A stretch of DNA of 64,000 nucleotides from the NCBI GenBank assembly GCA_932521035.1, contig OW051493.1, positions 8,246,001 to 8,310,000 of the forward strand, read 5' to 3'. Below are positions 59,640-64,000 of this stretch, piece after piece. The number at the start of each line of letters is the position of its first letter. The stretch's first letter is position 1. Position numbers and translations under genes: made by a program. Under the pieces are notes generated by a model that saw only the letters and a list, made by a program, of their open reading frames with translations, searched no databases and was not told the origin of the DNA. This stretch comes from Oscheius dolichura. Its lineage: Eukaryota > Nematoda > Chromadorea > Rhabditida > Rhabditidae.

Positions 59640-61319
59640 GATAGAAGAGGAGGACGAAGAGTACGAGACTCTGATTGCCGCAGCAGAAAAGTCAGGCGTC
59701 TCTTCTTCGATAATGGTGACAAGAGAGCGGCCGCCCCGCCTACTCCTCCTCCTCGCCGTGGAACATACGGTATCGCTCGCGCTCTCTTTTGGACCTTTTC
59801 GCGCTGGCTGCTGGGAACTGCGCAATTATAGACGTACGCCGGTAAAAAGTAGAGAGACGACAAGACGGACACGCGTCCCGCACGCGCCTTCTCTCTTCCT
59901 TTTCACTGTCACCACTTACTAGGAAAAGAGAAGTTTGCACAGGAGGCAGTCAAAACTCCCCTCGCCTTTCTTTTAAACGATACAATAACCAAGACAGTCA
60001 TCCTTTCAAATTTTTAGAGTAGTCAGTTTGGTAAGCTACAGTACCCAGTGATCAGCAATCCAGTCATTTTCCCGCTGCCCGAGCTTCGAAACAAACCACC
60101 GCCCAAAAAGAGCATTTAAACCAGGAAAACTCTCTTTTGAATCTATGTAGAGGGGTATATTTTCAACGTATACGGTATTGACAACCTGGTTCAAAAGGGC
60201 AGACCTGAACTGAGCCGCCCAGTCTGATTATCAGCTCCGTTCAGATATCATCTGGCGGCATCTCTCTCTCGGCTCCGTTTCAATACGAAAATATTCCTTT
60301 GGCGGATTGCCCCTGGCATGATCACAGTTGACCGAGGAAAGATTTATGTACTCCCGTCACTAGAGATACAAGGTTAATGAGGCAGCGAGTAATTAGGAGC
60401 ATCATGAGCACCTGGATGCGGGGGTTACTCTTTGTCCCTACTGTACCTTATGCTCATTTTACGTTACTTTTTTTGAATTGCAGTCTTCTTGAAGGATCAT
60501 AAGGGTCGCAACAGGCAAAACTCGCTGAAGATGCCCCAAGGCAAAGCCGGCGCGTTGGAGACAGCCTGTTGGTCGCTTTATTGAGAGTTTCAGTACTAAA
60601 TTTGGGAAATAGAGAAGGAGTCCAGCTGAATTTTGGTTAGCTGTATCACTTTGGACAAGTAACATCAGAGTCCCTTCCAAATTCAAATTTCCAGTTTCTG
60701 GCCAGGGTAGTCGTAAGAAAAAGACCGACCCTGCTTTTTACAGTACCGTATCTTTCGTGTAAAACCCATTGGATACGCTCCACTATGACTTTTTGGGTAG
60801 AAAAGGCCCCACGAAAACATTTTACCACGAGAAAAATTAGCTGAAAAGGTAAATGAAGACGTCTTCTAGGGATTCCAAGGAGTGCTCTTCAAAACTTTTT
60901 GAACCTGGCCACTGATCTTCAAAATTTAGAATTGAACATCCTTCTCTTTGACTCGGATCTCTTCTCATCAGCATTAGCCAAACACAAGGCGACAAAAGGT
61001 CACAACTAGGTGTGATAATCATTTCTGTCGCGCGGGTGGATCGTGACGAGTTGATTGCAAGGCGGTTACTTGGCAATGGCATTGGCGCATCCTCTTTATC
61101 GCTAATCCCCGCCAATCAGCGGCTCCTTACAATTCTCTTCTCTCGGATTAATTCATCTGTAGGGCCAGCAGGGGATGCGCAACACCGAGAGGTGACAACA
61201 ACTTCCGGGCCGCCCAGAAGGGGGTCATCCTGCTCAGAAAGAGAAAAACAATTGGAATTAGCCGATTTATTTATATCAGACAAATTTCCATACTACAAAA
61301 AAGGGAAACAATAAAATAT
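59640..61319. other. pax-3 upstream region
   Basis: No gene recognised. The first 300 bp are GC-rich with open frames on both strands and probably hold the pax-3 promoter; no TATA box is evident. A 75-codon frame at 60459-60686 (minus) has no support. Confidence 0.45.
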
Positions 61320-63266
61320 TCAGGGAACGGGCTGAAGTTCGGCATCAATCATGTAGGACATGGGCGGCTTGGTGTCCTGGAGGGCGGGCAGAGGGCGTTC
61401 GACGCCGGCGGTGGCTCTCTTCTCTTCCTTTTCCGTCTCCAGGTCTTTCGACTCCTTCTTTCCAAAGTTGTAGTGCTTGATGCCGAAGTGGGCAATGGCC
61501 AACAGGTGGCAGACCTGAAAATGAAGGGAATTAGTCAATCTTTTGGGAGAAATTCGCATTTCTATGGACAATTTATCCAACTTTTCCTCCTAATTGCCGA
61601 ATTTTATTGAGTCTACTTTCAAAATAACAAATAAAATACTTTATCAACCCCATCGTTTGCCTAATAAAAGGGTCAGCCCTCCCTTATCTGGCTGCCGCCA
61701 AGGCAGTAGCGGGTGCCGCCTAACCCACAATCTAATGAGGGAAGAATACAGCCACCTCTCGGCAATGAACCGTAACCCCGAGAAAATAACAACCAGAAGA
61801 ACCCGGGAAGACCTTTCTATGCTACTGGGGCCATTCTCTTGGTTAGATGGGCTCAAAAATACGCTTCTGGAGCCTGAAGGTAGCTCAAACATCCTTGATA
61901 GGTCAGCATGGGGACCAGTGGCTACGGATACAGAAATATTCCGTTCTCATTGGGGTTACGATTAGTAGGAGTCACTTTTAGTGGATGCGTCACTGTGTCA
62001 AGCTTAACGGCCGCAACTCCCTTGGTGGCTACCAACCGATCGTCCGCCACTGGGGCTGCCACTACTGGGGCGTATGCTTCTTACTAACGGCTACAGAAAG
62101 GGGGCAGGGCTATGAAGAACGGCGAAAATACACGAAACGTACCATAACAATAATGGTGATGGCCGTGGTGACCTGGACAAGCTTGAGCTGGATCTCCTCC
62201 CTGATGTGGTATTCCTTTTTCTCGGCCGCCGGCTTTCCATTCAGCTCGATGTTATCCTTGGTCGAGATAACGAGCATCACGACGGCAGGGATGATTGCAA
62301 AGGCCGTGTAGACGCCGGAGACGAGCAGCCATAACTTGGGAGCGGCACGGTGAACGATAATCTCGACGATGAAGAACAGGGAGACGAGGATCAGGGCCGT
62401 CACGCAGACGAGGTAGATCAGGGTGCGGCCCGTCGTGTTGATCACCTGGAAATGAAGTAAAATAAAGAGTCGGAAATAATTTTCTTCTGGGATTATTAGA
62501 TAAAGGGATACTGTACCCCCAAGGAGCTACAACTAGGAGACCGCCTGTGACTGGGTTTATAAGCGGGGCAACCGAGTCTGGCCCGGAAGACACATGAAAA
62601 TTGGAACAAAAGCGAAGATTAGAATGGAAAGCGAAAGTTTTGGTCATTAGACACATTTTGACAGCTTTTGTTAACTTTCCAATTTCCAACACAAGCCGGC
62701 TGGGTGCGGCTATGGTCAAATTCGGCCGTTTTTCAACATTTCTCATGGCCACTGGTGCGCAGGGGCCCAGAAAACCGGTGTCTTGTGGTGTGGGACTCTG
62801 CTCCCTTGCCCTGGATGGCAAAACTCCAATCCAGGCTCTAACGGCTCGAGAGAAACAGCCCGCTCGGTCCAAACATCAAGGTGTACGAACCTCAACCATG
62901 ATGAATAGGGCAAACGACATCTGGAGGATGAAGGAGGCGATAATGGCCAAGGCGTCCGATTGAATTCCTTCGGCCGCTTTCGACCTCCAGTTCTTCGTGT
63001 CCGCTTTGGCAGCAGCCGGGGGCACCGAGGCGTCGGGCTTCGCAGTGGTGGTGGATCTCTTGCTACCAGTAGGCGAAATCTTCGAGGCCGTGGACCTGTT
63101 GCTCTTCTTGGATCCCTTGGAGGAGCGCTTCGAGGCGGTGGTCGACTTCGTGCTCTCGTATGATTCCTTGGCCGACTTGGTGTCGTCGTCTGAAAAAGTT
63201 CGGGTAAAATTAGAAGAAAGTAGCAAAGTTACCGGGCTGACTTGCAGGAGTCGGAGTAGAAGCCAT
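61320..63266 (-). CDS. Four-transmembrane protein with Ser/Lys-rich cytosolic tail
   Basis: Four exons in phase: 63266-63233, 63189-62891, 62445-62143 and 61514-61320, giving 276 residues. After MASTPTPASQP comes an acidic then Ser/Lys/Thr-rich low-complexity region (about 12-80; e.g. TTASKRSSKGSKKSNRSTAS). Four hydrophobic segments follow: ALAIIASFILQMSFALFIMV, LIYLVCVTALILVSLFFIV, LWLLVSGVYTAFAIIPAVVM, and VTTAITIIVMVCHLLAIAHF, which is split by the last intron. A charged cytosolic tail ends SYMIDAELQPVP. The topology (tail, four helices, tail) is that of tetraspan-like or MARVEL-like proteins, but I see no diagnostic cysteine motif and assign no family. The basic Ser/Thr-rich tail could be a phosphorylation or membrane-binding region. 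The last intron is 628 nt. Confidence 0.82.
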
Positions 63267-64000
63267 TGCTGACCGCTTGGAGGGCAGCAGATAGGACAGA
63301 ATGACTGGAAAGCGAATTAGGGGGGAGATTGTCTTGACCGACAGTTTCGAACCAGTTATAGGACGGTCAAATTATTCTAATTCTGGGAGATAATAATGGG
63401 GAGATCTCTGTCTGTCTGTCTGTAAGACCTGTCGTTTGTGCAAATCCGACGGCCAACAGCAAACAGTTCGAGAAGCAGAAAGATCCGACCGGCCAATCTT
63501 TTTCGACTGTCAAATTTTTAATCCAAACGCGGCCGGTAGCGGCCGGAGGCATACTAGTTCTGGGAGAACGGGTAATTTGACCATTTTCTGTCGAATTTTG
63601 AAATCTACAGTTCTGGTAGGGAACAAGGGCGGCGTAGAGGGCCATGAAGGCCGGGTTCAACCACAGACTGGCCTAATCGAGACTTTCTATGACTTCCGGG
63701 GTTCGAAAAGAAAGAACTTGGGCACTGTTCTTGCAATTTTCCATCGAGGAGATGTCCCACAGGAAGCAAGGCCGGGCTTTTGGAAGACGCCAAGAAGAAC
63801 GTCTTCAGGACGCCTGAAGAGTTTTAAGACCCTGCTGCTTTATACATTACTGGGTAGTTTCAATAGCAACGCGTAATCATATGGGGAAAAGCCGCTTTCC
63901 CAGTTTTCCCGCAACAATCGATTGGCTTTAATGTTCCTGGAGTGAAATTTATCATTTTAATGTACTCTATCGCTGTCTTTCAGCTCTCTTCTCTTCCTCA
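63267..64000. other. Upstream of the four-TM gene
   Basis: One long plus-strand frame (63436-63876) has no splice or homology support and overlaps minus-strand frames. A short GTCTGTCT run lies near 63408. Nothing else is supported. Confidence 0.45.

Noticed and set aside
1-64000. CRISPR arrays, prophage, bacterial operons or plasmid features
   Set aside because: The window is clearly eukaryotic (spliced genes, nematode 5S); no regularly spaced repeat array is present.

Overview
The window looks like nuclear DNA from a rhabditid (clade V) nematode. The evidence is two 5S rRNA genes of nematode type, very short introns (many 35-50 nt) ending in TTTTCAG or TTTTAG, an srx-like chemoreceptor gene, two DB-module secreted-protein genes, a Pax3/7-type gene, and the dispersed CTACAGTAACC / TTACTGTAG words typical of such genomes. 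The species cannot be settled from sequence alone. Gene models below were built by hand from splice sites and reading phase; exon coordinates are in each entry.

Left part (1-42 kb) is gene-poor. It holds nine copies of a roughly 140-150 bp palindromic MITE-like family (six of them between 14.1 and 21.9 kb), two other palindromic elements, simple repeats, two dispersed 5S rRNA genes about 4.2 kb apart (32.2 and 36.4 kb), and a few genes: four phase-compatible minus-strand exons of a Gln/Asn/Ser-rich protein at 15.8-18.6 kb (3' part not found, probably off the left edge), a small plus-strand locus at 20.8-21.0 kb, and a tiny TATA-driven gene for a glycine-rich secreted peptide at 37.7-38.2 kb.

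Right part (42-64 kb) is gene-dense: an srx-like 7TM receptor (+), a divergent pair of DB-module secreted cysteine-rich proteins (44.2-46.1 kb minus, 46.9-47.8 kb plus), an NDUFA4/MLRQ-like mitochondrial protein (minus), a tau-tubulin-kinase-like CK1-family protein whose catalytic loop is not intact in any model (minus), a complete eight-exon pax-3 gene with paired domain, octapeptide and S50 homeodomain (minus), and a nematode-type four-TM protein with a Ser/Lys/Thr-rich tail (minus).

No multi-gene pathway or operon links these loci. The most notable points are the two DB-module genes sharing one TATA-bearing intergenic region, an inverted duplication with a tRNA-like core that runs into the receptor start codon, the MITE cluster, and a 15-bp word (GCCACAGTTAGACAG) repeated about ten times on both strands. 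I found no evidence for a wholly new biological system.
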